Shown here one piece after another: positions 35,433-43,455 of a stretch of DNA of 64,000 nt. A program made the position numbers and the translations under genes. The notes under the pieces were generated by a model. The model was not told the DNA's origin and did no database searches. It saw only the letters and a program-made list of their open reading frames with translations. Source of the stretch: Herbaspirillum sp. (lineage in GTDB: Bacteria; Pseudomonadota; Gammaproteobacteria; Burkholderiales; Burkholderiaceae_D); the NCBI GenBank assembly GCA_028292625.1, contig JAQGLY010000020.1, positions 1 through 64,000 of the forward strand. The letters are read 5' to 3'. Position 1 is the first letter of the stretch; each line of letters opens with the position of its first letter.

Positions 35433-35872
35433 GGGGGGCTTGGGCAATTGCCTTCCTTGTTTTTTATTTCATTTTCTTTCGGCAGGACCACCGGATGCCG
35501 CCGGGGCCATGCGTGAGCTCGGTCGAAAGTGGCGACTTTATCGACGATGCGTTTCAGCGTTATCGCTTCAAGGGATCGGTCACATTTTGGCCTGCCTCGA
35601 ATTCGATAACGGCGTTCGGCATCATTGACGAGGGCGGGAGAACGCACCAATTCAGGCGGCAAATGCGCCTGAAGAAACTCGGCGAAGGCGGGATGCGTAC
35701 GGTTTTTTCGGTGCAGTCGCTGCATATCGATCCCACCGATCAGTGGCGGCGGCATAACGCTTTCTTTAGCGAGCCCGGGGAAAAGCTTTATATGTCGGTC
35801 AAAAAACTCAGCGCCAATGAATATATGTATTTTATCAACGATAACTGGGTATTCATGTGTCGCCTCAGATAG
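35402..35872 (+). CDS. Membrane-anchored periplasmic partner of the ToxR-like regulator
   Basis: A 156-residue protein if started at TTG 35402, which has AAAAGG about nine bases upstream; ATG 35357 is the alternative (171 aa). One N-terminal transmembrane helix (LFFVVLGGAWAIAFLVFYFIFF) leads into a small periplasmic beta-rich domain (FKGSVTFWPASNSITAFGII, RQMRLKKLGEGGMRTVFSVQ), with Cys near both ends. It overlaps the regulator gene, so is translationally coupled. The layout is like ToxS or the ETT2 protein YqeJ, which stabilise or modulate their partner regulator. No detectable identity to ToxS itself; assignment is by topology and gene pairing. Confidence 0.65.
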   Translation: MPSRLFFVVLGGAWAIAFLVFYFIFFRQDHRMPPGPCVSSVESGDFIDDAFQRYRFKGSVTFWPASNSITAFGIIDEGGRTHQFRRQMRLKKLGEGGMRTVFSVQSLHIDPTDQWRRHNAFFSEPGEKLYMSVKKLSANEYMYFINDNWVFMCRLR

Positions 35873-36947
35873 TTGTGCCGGCCCTGGCGAACAGGGCGCC
35901 GATCGCGCGAAAGGCAGCGCCGTCCTCGATATAGCGGAAGAATAGCGCACCGCTGGCCACGCTGGCCCCTAAGGCTGTCAGCATACCGACAGCGTTCATC
36001 GGCGCCGAGTGCGGGAAAATCAGGAAGAAGAAATCGTTGACCAGCAGGCAAATCGGATAGTGAATCAGAAAAACGGAATAGGAAATACGCCCAAGATAGG
36101 AAATAAACCCCGGAATCGGTCGCGCGCCTAAGCCAGGATATTGTCGGGCCAGCCCGAGCAACAGCATGACCGATCCAGCAACCGCTATGCGCAAACGATA
36201 TTCAAGCAGTTCGGCGGCGATGGTCAATAACGCCAGCAAGACTAGCCAAAGCATCCCGTAACGCCGTCGCGATACCCAATAGGCGAGCATACCCAGCCCG
36301 TACGAACCGAAAAAATAGAGCGCGGTATTGTCCCAGTGCGGGTCTCGGTTAAAGAAGAACAGCGAGGCGGTGACCAGCGCGACGATGGACAAAGGAGCCA
36401 GTACGGACAGCCTGGCGTAACGTTGCGCAGCCACGCCGCATATCCATAGTATCAGCGTGGCGGAGACGAACAACTGCAAATCGATCGCGACATACCAGAT
36501 ACCTGCCGACAGCGCATCCTTGAACAGCAAGTCCTGCAACAGCAGCACGTTGGCCAGCAGTTGCGGCAGATCCGGAAAATCCGGCACTTCGTTATGGAGC
36601 AACGTCGGTTTGACAATCGCAGCGCAAACGATGGCGGCCGCCAACGCAAAAAAATAAGGAATGGATAAACGCAAATAACGTTGTTTGATGATCTGTATCG
36701 GGTTCGGGATCGGGATCGGGCCGAAACCATCGGGCGCCAATTTTCCCGCCAGCAAAAATCCGGCGGTCACCAGAAAGACCTGCACCGCGATACGGGCATT
36801 TTGGTATAGCCAGTCGACGAGTCCAGGCATGAGCGGATAGGCGATATCGGACATCGGCCCGTAAAAGGCCAGGTGATGCAAAACGATGAGTAGGCAGGCG
36901 ATAGCCTTGAGCGCATCCACGCAAGGGATTCTGGAATCGGTTTGCAT
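35865..36947 (-). CDS. Acyltransferase 3 family membrane protein (OafA/YrhL-like)
   Basis: A 360-residue integral membrane O-acyltransferase. Start at ATG 36947 (MQTDSRIPCVDALKAIACLL) gives the typical family opening. The catalytic-type His pair lies in LLIVLHHLAFYG in the first helix, then VFLVTAGFLLAG and the RYLRLSIPYFFALA motif follow; about ten hydrophobic helices are visible. Such enzymes acetylate or succinylate surface polysaccharides, lipids or peptidoglycan; the target is not apparent. It ends convergently with the ToxS-like gene (8-bp overlap), so is unlikely to belong to the type III operon. Confidence 0.82.
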   Translation of the reverse strand: MQTDSRIPCVDALKAIACLLIVLHHLAFYGPMSDIAYPLMPGLVDWLYQNARIAVQVFLVTAGFLLAGKLAPDGFGPIPIPNPIQIIKQRYLRLSIPYFFALAAAIVCAAIVKPTLLHNEVPDFPDLPQLLANVLLLQDLLFKDALSAGIWYVAIDLQLFVSATLILWICGVAAQRYARLSVLAPLSIVALVTASLFFFNRDPHWDNTALYFFGSYGLGMLAYWVSRRRYGMLWLVLLALLTIAAELLEYRLRIAVAGSVMLLLGLARQYPGLGARPIPGFISYLGRISYSVFLIHYPICLLVNDFFFLIFPHSAPMNAVGMLTALGASVASGALFFRYIEDGAAFRAIGALFARAGTTI

Positions 36948-37113
36948 TGTTCTTATTGAGGCTGCATTTTTATGGTCTTGTGGCCGCCGTGGAAATCGCA
37001 TCCGTATGGCTGGTCTTTTCTGTTGCCGGCCTGCGGCAAGCGATCCGGCGCAATCATATCCGAAACCGGCCTATCTTGCCGATAAGCTCGGAATCGATCG
37101 CCGCGCTATGGGT

Positions 37114-37144
37114 ATAAAAAAGCCGTCCGCGAAGGGCGGACGGC
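37114..37144 (-). terminator. Rho-independent terminator after the Tim44-domain gene
   Basis: GCCGTCCGC (37122-37130) pairs with GCGGACGGC (37136-37144) around a 5-base loop. Read on the minus strand the stem is followed by TTTTTTAT, a good U-tract. It lies about 60 bp after the stop of the leftward gene at 37202. Confidence 0.85.
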
Positions 37145-37201
37145 TCTGGAAAGCGGTCACGCTGCCGATCTGTGCAATCGGTAGCGCTCAGGCGGCTTGT
37201 T

Positions 37202-38155
37202 TTATGCGGATTGCTGCTGAATGCCGGCTAGCATCCAGCCGCCTGGGCCGGCGCTCGGCTTGGACAAGTTCCACACTTCGGAGAACGGCGTGGCCGACGC
37301 ATTCGGATCCTCCTTGATCATTCCCGAAAATTTGACGCTGGCCAGGTATTCATCGCCGACGGTCTCGATGCCCAGCAATTGCGCCTCCAGCGCCATCACG
37401 TCGGTATGGTTGGCCGCCGCGCCGCGTTCCGTTATCTGCATTTTGATTTCCGCAAACATCTCCGGCGTGGTGTATTCGACGATGTCGTTGACGTCGGCTT
37501 TATCCCAGGCCGCTTGCAAGCGAATGAAATACGTCTTCGCGTGGCGCAGAAAGCCCTGGGTGTCGAAATCCGCCGGGACGCCCCATGGCGCCACGGGTCC
37601 AGCTGCAGTCAGGGATTCGACGTTGGCCGCGTGGCCGTACGAAGTGGATGCCGGCGGCGAATCGGATTGCAATGACATCGGTTGTTCAGCATCGAAGCGA
37701 CGATCGTTTTTTTGCGAAAATACATCGTTGAACGGCGATTGCGCCGTTGCATTGGCAAATGCCGGGCGCGTTCCTTCGGTACGCCGTTTATACCAGCGAT
37801 AAGCGAACATCCCCACGAGCACGATCAGACCGATCGTCAGCATGGTGCTGATCATGCTTGCCATCGCGCCGCTCAGTCCCATGCTCGACAAAAGCGCGCC
37901 CAGGCCCAAGCCCAGCAGGGCGCCGCCCAATATGCCCTTCCATGGGCTGGGCCGGGTGGACGGCGGCGGCGCTGCTGCCGGAGCGGCCGGCTTGGCCGGG
38001 CTGACAGCCTGGTTTTGCGCCGGGGCCGGACGGCTTGCCTGTTGCGACTGTTTGCCGAACGAGCTGCCGCCTCCCAAGCGCCGCGCTTGCGCATCCGGCA
38101 TCGCTGCCGACAGCGCCAGGACGGCCACAAATAGCGCCATAAATAAGTTTTTCAT
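37202..38155 (-). CDS. Tim44-domain secreted or membrane protein
   Basis: A 317-residue protein with ATG 38155 preceded by AGGAGATTGT. The signal peptide (LFMALFVAVLALSAAMPDAQA) is followed by a Pro/Ala/Gln-rich stretch (residues 30-75). A Gly-rich hydrophobic segment comes next (GILGGALLGLGLGALLSSMG, STMLTIGLIVLVGMFAYRWY), and the C-terminal Tim44-like domain lies at residues about 195-315 (FLRHAKTYFIRLQAAWDKAD, YTTPEMFAEIKMQITERG). Bacterial proteins of this kind are common in Betaproteobacteria, predicted inner-membrane with unknown function; the mitochondrial import role of Tim44 does not transfer. Confidence 0.88.
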   Translation of the reverse strand: MKNLFMALFVAVLALSAAMPDAQARRLGGGSSFGKQSQQASRPAPAQNQAVSPAKPAAPAAAPPPSTRPSPWKGILGGALLGLGLGALLSSMGLSGAMASMISTMLTIGLIVLVGMFAYRWYKRRTEGTRPAFANATAQSPFNDVFSQKNDRRFDAEQPMSLQSDSPPASTSYGHAANVESLTAAGPVAPWGVPADFDTQGFLRHAKTYFIRLQAAWDKADVNDIVEYTTPEMFAEIKMQITERGAAANHTDVMALEAQLLGIETVGDEYLASVKFSGMIKEDPNASATPFSEVWNLSKPSAGPGGWMLAGIQQQSA

Positions 38156-38350
38156 ACAATCTCCTGAATAAGTTCGAATATTGCTTAGATCCATCCATCG
38201 ACAGATCGATCGTCAACGATCATGGATTTGAATCAGCCGCGGACAGCTGCGGCGTATCTGTCGGGACCGATGATCGCGTTGGAATTGTTAGAGCCGGATA
38301 GGGGGCGTTGGCGCCGACTGCCGGAGGCCGATCACAAGGCCGGCGGGGAA

Positions 38351-38743
38351 TCACACCCGCGGGGGGCGTGTCGCAGGGGGTAAATAAGGAGGGGGCAATG
38401 CTGCATCGTTATGCAGTCCCGAAACGAAAGCGGGAGAATAAGCGGCAAAGATCAAATAGCCGGCAGGCATCGCGTCGTCGCAGAACGCAATATGATTGAC
38501 GAGGTCTTCGGCAGTCTGATCGGACGGCGCATCTGCCACGTTACGATGTTGCGCGCTCAGGTCGCCGAATGGCTTATTTGCAGTATCCGCCGCCTTGACG
38601 GGATCGTTTGTCTGCATCGACGCCAATGGATGCGGCGAGCCATGGGAATGTCCGATCCGATTTCCAAAACGGTCGCTTACCGCCCCCGCAATTACTTGCA
38701 AAGGAAGCAATAAAATCAACAACAGAATAAGGAATCGGCGCAT
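38351..38743 (-). CDS. Small secreted protein, CzcI/DUF2946-like
   Basis: A 130-residue precursor with a strong signal peptide (RRFLILLLILLLPLQVIAGA). The mature part is short, with His scattered (GHSHGSPH) and a Pro-rich end (LPPPYLPPATRPPRV). This resembles the small periplasmic CzcI-like proteins linked to metal efflux operons, which have the same leader and Pro-rich tail, but the usual His/Cys-rich middle is poor here, with a single Cys. No czc genes are adjacent, so a metal role is a weak inference. Confidence 0.55.
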   Translation of the reverse strand: MRRFLILLLILLLPLQVIAGAVSDRFGNRIGHSHGSPHPLASMQTNDPVKAADTANKPFGDLSAQHRNVADAPSDQTAEDLVNHIAFCDDAMPAGYLIFAAYSPAFVSGLHNDAALPPPYLPPATRPPRV

Positions 38744-39135
38744 CGGTTCTGAATTGGCAAGATGCGCCGATTATAACAAATGCGTAGGCAAGCACGGTAA
38801 TCAATGATGACAAGGCGGCAGGGCGATTCATTTCACGCTCCGCCGGGCAGATGCGGCTCTCGGTCATACGGCGCAGCGGCCCCCGCGGGAGGCGGGCCAA
38901 GCCTGATTTACGGTGAGAAATTGGGTAAATTCTTGTTATTTTATGTTTTCATGTCTAGCTATGCGAAAAACCGATGGAGGCGGCGGATGGAAAACGGTGC
39001 GCACAGCCGCCGCCGCCGTGCTATCGTTCGCCACGTCCGCACAATCGGGCAGGTGCAACGCCGTCGCGCTGAATTCGACCGGCGTCGACCGACAGACTGA
39101 CATGCATGTACATGCATCGAAAATGGAGTGACCTT
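38744..39135. other. Gap without a supported gene
   Basis: About 390 bp between the CzcI-like gene and the small coiled-coil gene. Short frames here have compositions unlike the neighbouring proteins and no ribosome binding sites. An AT-rich patch at 38920-38960 (TTGGGTAAATTCTTGTTATTTTATG) could carry a promoter for the rightward gene. Nothing else was recognised. Confidence 0.45.
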
Positions 39136-39378
39136 ATGAGCATTACCAGTGTGAATCCTTCCGTGGCGGTAGATCCGCTGCAAAACGTGCAAACCCAAGC
39201 GCAGACGCAGGCACAAGCCGCGGCTGACGCGGAAAAAAAGCAAGCCGCGCAAGACGCTCTCAAACTTGTCGAAGATGCAAAACAGGCGAAAATTCAGGAC
39301 GAGCAGCGTGCGCAGCAGCAAAAGCAAGAACAAGCGGCGCTAAGCGGAAAAGGCATCAACCTCGACGTATTGGCCTGA
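39136..39378 (+). CDS. Small Gln/Ala-rich hydrophilic protein
   Basis: An 80-residue protein from ATG 39136 (MSITSVNPSVAV), with GAGTG upstream; a longer ATG start at 39106 is less likely. Residues 20-70 are a predicted coiled coil almost entirely of Gln, Ala, Glu, Lys and Asp (VQTQAQTQAQAAADAEKKQA, LVEDAKQAKIQDEQRAQQQK). It ends in a short hydrophobic tail (KGINLDVLA). No signal peptide, Cys or aromatic residues in the core. A strong terminator follows, so it is a separate expressed unit. Function unknown; small Gln-rich helical proteins sometimes act as secreted structural or stress proteins. Confidence 0.65.
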   Translation: MSITSVNPSVAVDPLQNVQTQAQTQAQAAADAEKKQAAQDALKLVEDAKQAKIQDEQRAQQQKQEQAALSGKGINLDVLA

Positions 39379-39405
39379 ATCTGTCGCGCTGAAAAGGATG
39401 GTGAG

Positions 39406-39434
39406 GCCCCGTACCGGAGAGGTACGGGGCTTTT
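39406..39434 (+). terminator. Rho-independent terminator after the small coiled-coil gene
   Basis: GCCCCGTACC (39406-39415) pairs perfectly with GGTACGGGGC (39421-39430) around GGAGA, followed by TTTT. It may also serve the leftward antiporter gene ending at 39446. Confidence 0.88.
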
Positions 39435-39445
39435 CGCGTTATGGA

Positions 39446-40723
39446 TTACAAAAAGAAAAATATCGCAGCCACCGCCGTGGCCGGCAGTGCGCCCAACAGC
39501 AAGCCGCCGGCGCCGATCGATTCGTCGTTGAACCCTTTGCGCAGCAAGGCCACGCCGGCTGGATTCGGCGCATTGGCGATGACGGTCAGCCCGCCGCCGG
39601 CCACCGCGCCGGCCACCAGCATATATTTGGCCGGATCCGACATGCCGACGATCAACGAACCCAGATAGGTCAGCGCGGCGTTGTCAGTGAGGGCGGTCAG
39701 GCCCAGCGCGCCGAAAAACAAGGCGGTCGGTTGCAGACTGGAGACAATAGGCTGCAACCACCATTGCTGCATGCCGCCCAGCAGCACCAGACCGGCCAGG
39801 AAAAAGCCGACCAGCAGGCCTTCTTTCAGGATCAGCGGAGATTGATAATGGGGATAGGCATGCGTATAGCCGATGAAAAACAGGAAAATGCCGAGAAACA
39901 GCACCGGATGATGCGCCAATAATACGACCGCGACCAGAAACACCAGATGAATCAGGGTGACGGCCGAGGGGATGGGGCTGCCGTCGTCGGCGGCCCCCTC
40001 GTCCCCGGATGCGCTGGCCACGGAGGTCTTATCGTTGATATGGGAACGCAGCATATAAACGATGACCGTGGCATTGATCAGCACCGCCAGACAGGCCTTC
40101 CAGCCGAAGTTGGCGGCCATGAATGCGGTGGACCATTGCCAGGCGGTCGCCACCATCAGCACCGGCGGCGCGGCGTACGAGGTCAGCGTACCGCCGATGG
40201 AGACATTCACGAACAATACGCCAAGCGCGCCGTACTTCATCCATTCCGGAATGCCCTGGCGAAAGATTTGCGGCGCCAGAATCAGCGCCGCCAGCGTCAT
40301 CGCGGCCGGTTCGGTGATCAGCGAACCGACCAGAGGCACCAGCGCCAGCCCCAGCCAGACCTGCGCCAGATTGGTACGCACGGGCAGTACGCGGGCGACT
40401 GTCGCAATCAATTTGCGCACCGCCTCCAGTACCGGCCGCGAAGCCGCCACCACCATCACCACGAAGACGAACAGCGGTTCTGTATAGTGCCGCGATTCGG
40501 CGTATTGAACGGCGGCGGCGGGGCTGGCCAGCACGGCCATCGCCACCACCAGCACAAACGCCCACAATCCGAACACCACCTCGACTTCACCGAACAAATG
40601 AAACAGGCCGGCATGACGCGGATAGCGGTGCGACAGCACTTCGAATGATTTCGCCGCAAACGTGTGGATCAGCGCCAGTCCGAACAGAATGGCGCTGACG
40701 ATCTGGATCAGGTGGTTGTCCAA
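39446..40723 (-). CDS. Putative Na+/H+ antiporter
   Basis: A 425-residue membrane protein with about 11 to 12 helices, of the putative Na+/H+ antiporter family PF07399 (recalled from overall pattern). Notable stretches are LIHTFAAKSFEVLSHRYPRH near the N-terminus, SLITEPAAMTLAALILAP, FVNVSIGGTLTSYAAPPVLM, and GLTALTDNAALTYLGSLIVG followed by GGLTVIANAPNPAGVALL near the end. The paired TEPAA/TDNAA motifs with conserved acidic residues resemble ion-transporter repeats. Good ribosome binding site (ACGGAGAATAA) before ATG 40723. It stands alone; no regulator adjoins. Confidence 0.82.
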   Translation of the reverse strand: MDNHLIQIVSAILFGLALIHTFAAKSFEVLSHRYPRHAGLFHLFGEVEVVFGLWAFVLVVAMAVLASPAAAVQYAESRHYTEPLFVFVVMVVAASRPVLEAVRKLIATVARVLPVRTNLAQVWLGLALVPLVGSLITEPAAMTLAALILAPQIFRQGIPEWMKYGALGVLFVNVSIGGTLTSYAAPPVLMVATAWQWSTAFMAANFGWKACLAVLINATVIVYMLRSHINDKTSVASASGDEGAADDGSPIPSAVTLIHLVFLVAVVLLAHHPVLFLGIFLFFIGYTHAYPHYQSPLILKEGLLVGFFLAGLVLLGGMQQWWLQPIVSSLQPTALFFGALGLTALTDNAALTYLGSLIVGMSDPAKYMLVAGAVAGGGLTVIANAPNPAGVALLRKGFNDESIGAGGLLLGALPATAVAAIFFFL

Positions 40724-40772
40724 TATTTATTCTCCGTTTTGTATGCGGGCATTTTACCGTAAGGCAATGTCA

Positions 40773-40799
40773 AGATGCGGCCGTCTGTGGCGGCCGCAT
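40773..40799 (-). terminator. Hairpin, possible terminator for the GNAT gene
   Basis: GATGCGGCCG (40773-40782) pairs with CGGCCGCATC (40790-40799) around a 7-base loop. The following bases on either strand have only short T-runs, so it may be a weak or Rho-assisted terminator for the leftward gene ending at 40847. Confidence 0.5.
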
Positions 40800-40846
40800 C
40801 TTGGCACGTCATGGGAGAAGCAAGCCTGCGCGCCGCATATCGGCGT

Positions 40847-41632
40847 CTATTCGGCGCCGCCTTCACGACTGAAAACGGCATAGTCGAACAAAGCGGAAAA
40901 GCCGGCCCGCCGGTAAACGGACGCGCCTTCGCCCGAGGACTCCAGAAAACAGCGATTCACATGCAGCGACTGCGCGTGCGCAAGTGCGTGCCGGATCAAC
41001 GTGCCGGCGTAACCTCGGCCCTGCCATTCGGTCCTGGTGCCGATATCGTCGAGACGCGCGATGCCGTTTTGCATCGACAGCGTCAGCGAGGACACCGGCT
41101 CGCCTTTCACGTAAAGCGAGAAATGTCTCAGCTGTCTGCCGGCATCGATAGCGGCCTGGTGCCGCCTTCGGTATTGACGCATTATCGCGGCCTGCGGCGC
41201 GAAAGCGCTTTGCAGCGGCACAGCCCAATCGTCCAGGCGACTGTCGGTATAGTCGATTTCATGATGGTCGCGAATACGGTTTTTGCCTGCGTCGCGCGTT
41301 GCATCCCATTGCATGACGGTCGACGTACAGGCGGGCTTCAGGCCGCAAGCCCGCAGTTGGTCCTCGAATCGCGGAACCAACTCACGCCGCAGCACGACGC
41401 TGAACGGCAGATGCGCGCCATCCAGAAATCGGATGCCGTCCACGAGCGAGAAAGCGGAGCCCTGGTTTTGTTGTTTGACGATTAAGAGATTCAGCGTCCC
41501 CTGTTCGACGCCGGTGAGGTACGCGCAGGCATCGTCGCTGAAACGGCGCTGCCTCTTGCTGATCGAACTAAAGAAATAGTCTTCCATACGGTGATGGAGG
41601 ATGGTCGGCGAGGGATCGGTCTTGTATGGCAT
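40847..41632 (-). CDS. GNAT-family N-acetyltransferase
   Basis: A 261-residue protein from ATG 41632 (MPYKTDPSP). The C-terminal GNAT domain shows the acetyl-CoA-binding motif RTEWQGRGYAGTLIRHALAH (pattern Q/RxxGxG/A) near residue 205 and the usual strand FLESSGEGASVYRRAGFSAL after it. The N-terminal 120 residues (RQRRFSDDACAYLTGVEQGT, GIRFLDGAHLPFSVVLRREL) are a second, degenerate GNAT-like half, as in tandem GNAT proteins. The substrate is not predictable. Upstream in-frame codons to 41731 have no good start. Confidence 0.82.
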   Translation of the reverse strand: MPYKTDPSPTILHHRMEDYFFSSISKRQRRFSDDACAYLTGVEQGTLNLLIVKQQNQGSAFSLVDGIRFLDGAHLPFSVVLRRELVPRFEDQLRACGLKPACTSTVMQWDATRDAGKNRIRDHHEIDYTDSRLDDWAVPLQSAFAPQAAIMRQYRRRHQAAIDAGRQLRHFSLYVKGEPVSSLTLSMQNGIARLDDIGTRTEWQGRGYAGTLIRHALAHAQSLHVNRCFLESSGEGASVYRRAGFSALFDYAVFSREGGAE

Positions 41633-41810
41633 GGGTTGTGCACCGTGGTATCGGATTGAAAAGATCCCGGACGGACCGGCTTGGCGGATTGGACAGCCGA
41701 TTGAAGATGAAGTGCCGGCCGGCATTTTCAACAGCCACCGAGTAACAACAGAATTCCGAAAGTCTTAACATTCCTTAACATTTCCCCTTCCAATATGACC
41801 GGCATATAGA

Positions 41811-41840
41811 AAAAATGCCGCCCGGCAACAGCCGGACGGC
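41811..41840 (-). terminator. Rho-independent terminator after a small secreted-protein gene
   Basis: GCCGCCCGGC (41817-41826) pairs with GCCGGACGGC (41831-41840), one mismatch, around ACA-type loop AACA. Read on the minus strand the stem is followed by a T-run (TTTTTCTATATG), serving the leftward gene ending at 41866. Confidence 0.8.
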
Positions 41841-41865
41841 ACATAAAAACAACAATCAGTCCGAT

Positions 41866-42063
41866 TTATTCGCCCGGAAAGACGCACAGGACGCTGCCGT
41901 CGTCCTGCCGCATGCCGTAGCCGCCTTCTTCACGGCATTGTTGATAGGGCTTGTAATCGAAATTCGATGCATTGTTATCCGGATACGAAGCGCCGGCGCT
42001 TGCGGAGCCGCTGCAGAGGATTGCGGCGGACAACAGGGTGAGCGGTAGCAGTTTTTTCATCAT
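41866..42063 (-). CDS. Small secreted hypothetical protein
   Basis: A 65-residue precursor; the second of three consecutive ATG codons (42063) is best placed after GGAGATC. A signal peptide (KKLLPLTLLSAAILCSGSASA) is followed by a mature peptide of about 40 residues rich in Tyr, Gly, Asn and Asp. It has two Cys (QQCREEGGYG, GSVLCVFPG) that could form a disulfide in the periplasm. Small proteins with a C...GYGMRQDDGSVLC-type end occur widely as uncharacterised secreted or envelope stress proteins. Own terminator just downstream. Function unknown. Confidence 0.72.
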   Translation of the reverse strand: MMKKLLPLTLLSAAILCSGSASAGASYPDNNASNFDYKPYQQCREEGGYGMRQDDGSVLCVFPGE

Positions 42064-42396
42064 CATGATCTCCATCAGGTTGGGCGAGAAGCAACGCGCT
42101 TCTCGGATCGAAATATAGGCGGCCGGATGCGGCTCTTCAATGCCCGAAATTGTTTTTAAGACTATTCCGTCGACTGCGTAGGATTGCATAAAAGCAGGCA
42201 ATGGCCGACCATGAAACGCTTCCGAACATTCCTCAGGCCGCCATTGTTGGCCAAAGGCGAGCTGTGTTGCCCTTGACGAATCGCCAGTGCTAGGAAATGA
42301 TGGGAGGGTTCTGATTTCTATTTCGGAATCGGATGGAGAGAGGCTTATGTCGTTCGAATGCTGGGTGCGGATGATGCAGATGCAGAGGCGCTATCG

Positions 42397-43455
42397 ATGA
42401 GCGCAAATCTTCCGTCAAAAAATGCGCTGATCGTGCGCGCCGTCGAGGCACGCGATCTGGATGGCCTGCTGGCGCTGGCTTTGCAGGCGGGCGGCGGCAT
42501 GACCACGCTGAAACCGGATCGCCACGCGCTGGCGGCACGACTGGAGACGGCCTGCGCATCGTTTGCCGAAACCATCCCGCCGGAACAGCGCGATTACATG
42601 TTCGTGATGGAAGACACCACGCAGGGCCGTCTGGCCGGCGTTTGCGCCATCAAGGCGGCGGTCGGCCTGGAAACTTCGTTTTATAATTACCGGATCGGCA
42701 CGCTGGTGCATTCCAGCAAGGAGCTGAACGTGTATTCGCGCATGGAGACGCTGTATCTGGCCAACGACCTGACCGGCAGCGCCGAACTGTGTTCTCTGTT
42801 TTTGCATCCGGACTATCGCTACGGCGACAACGGCAAATTGCTGTCGAAATGCCGTTTTCTGTTCATTGCGCAATTCGCCCATTTATTTCCCGATCAACTG
42901 ATCGCCGAACTGCGCGGCTTTTTGCGGCCCGACGGCAGCTCGCCGTTCTGGGAAAGCGTGGGCCGTCATTTTTTCAAAATGGGCTTCGACCGGGCCGACG
43001 AGTTGAGCAGCCTGGGCAAAAAATCGTTCATCGCCGAACTGATGCCGCGCTATACGCTGTACGTCGCCCTGTTGCCGCCGGAGGCGCAGCAGGCGATCGG
43101 GCAAGTGCATCACGCGACTGCGGCGGCGCGCCACATGCTGGAGCAGGAAGGCATGCATTTCGACGGATATGTCGACATCTTCGACGCCGGTCCCGTATTG
43201 CGGGCGCGCATTCAGGATTTGCGCGTGGCGCGCGACAGCCAATTGCGGCAGGTCGAAGCGGCGGACGCTGGCGGATGCGGAGACGGCGCGCTGATGATAT
43301 CGAACACGGCGCTGTCGCATTTCGCCGTGATCGCCGATGCGGCAGCGCCGTCGCGGAACGGTTTGGGCTTGTCGCCGCAGGCCCAGGATCTGCTGCGTTG
43401 CGGACCCGGGAACAGTGTGCGGTGCGTGGCGCTGCAGCCTGAGGAGACGCCATGA
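42397..43455 (+). CDS. astA: Arginine N-succinyltransferase
   Basis: First step of the ammonia-producing arginine succinyltransferase (AST) pathway: succinyl-CoA + L-arginine to N2-succinylarginine. Start at ATG 42397, with AGAGG eight bases upstream; an ATG at 42358 is possible. 352 residues, near the family norm. Diagnostic stretches: VRAVEARDLDGLLALALQAG, GGMTTLKPDR, FYNYRIGTLVHSSKELNVY, LTGSAELCSLFLHPDYRYGD, NGKLLSKCRFLFIAQF, FWESVGRHFFKMGF, and GYVDIFDAGPVLRARI near the end. Coupled to astB by a 4-bp overlap. The rest of the pathway (astC, astD, astE) is not next to it, unlike the usual operon. Confidence 0.93.
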   Translation: MSANLPSKNALIVRAVEARDLDGLLALALQAGGGMTTLKPDRHALAARLETACASFAETIPPEQRDYMFVMEDTTQGRLAGVCAIKAAVGLETSFYNYRIGTLVHSSKELNVYSRMETLYLANDLTGSAELCSLFLHPDYRYGDNGKLLSKCRFLFIAQFAHLFPDQLIAELRGFLRPDGSSPFWESVGRHFFKMGFDRADELSSLGKKSFIAELMPRYTLYVALLPPEAQQAIGQVHHATAAARHMLEQEGMHFDGYVDIFDAGPVLRARIQDLRVARDSQLRQVEAADAGGCGDGALMISNTALSHFAVIADAAAPSRNGLGLSPQAQDLLRCGPGNSVRCVALQPEETP

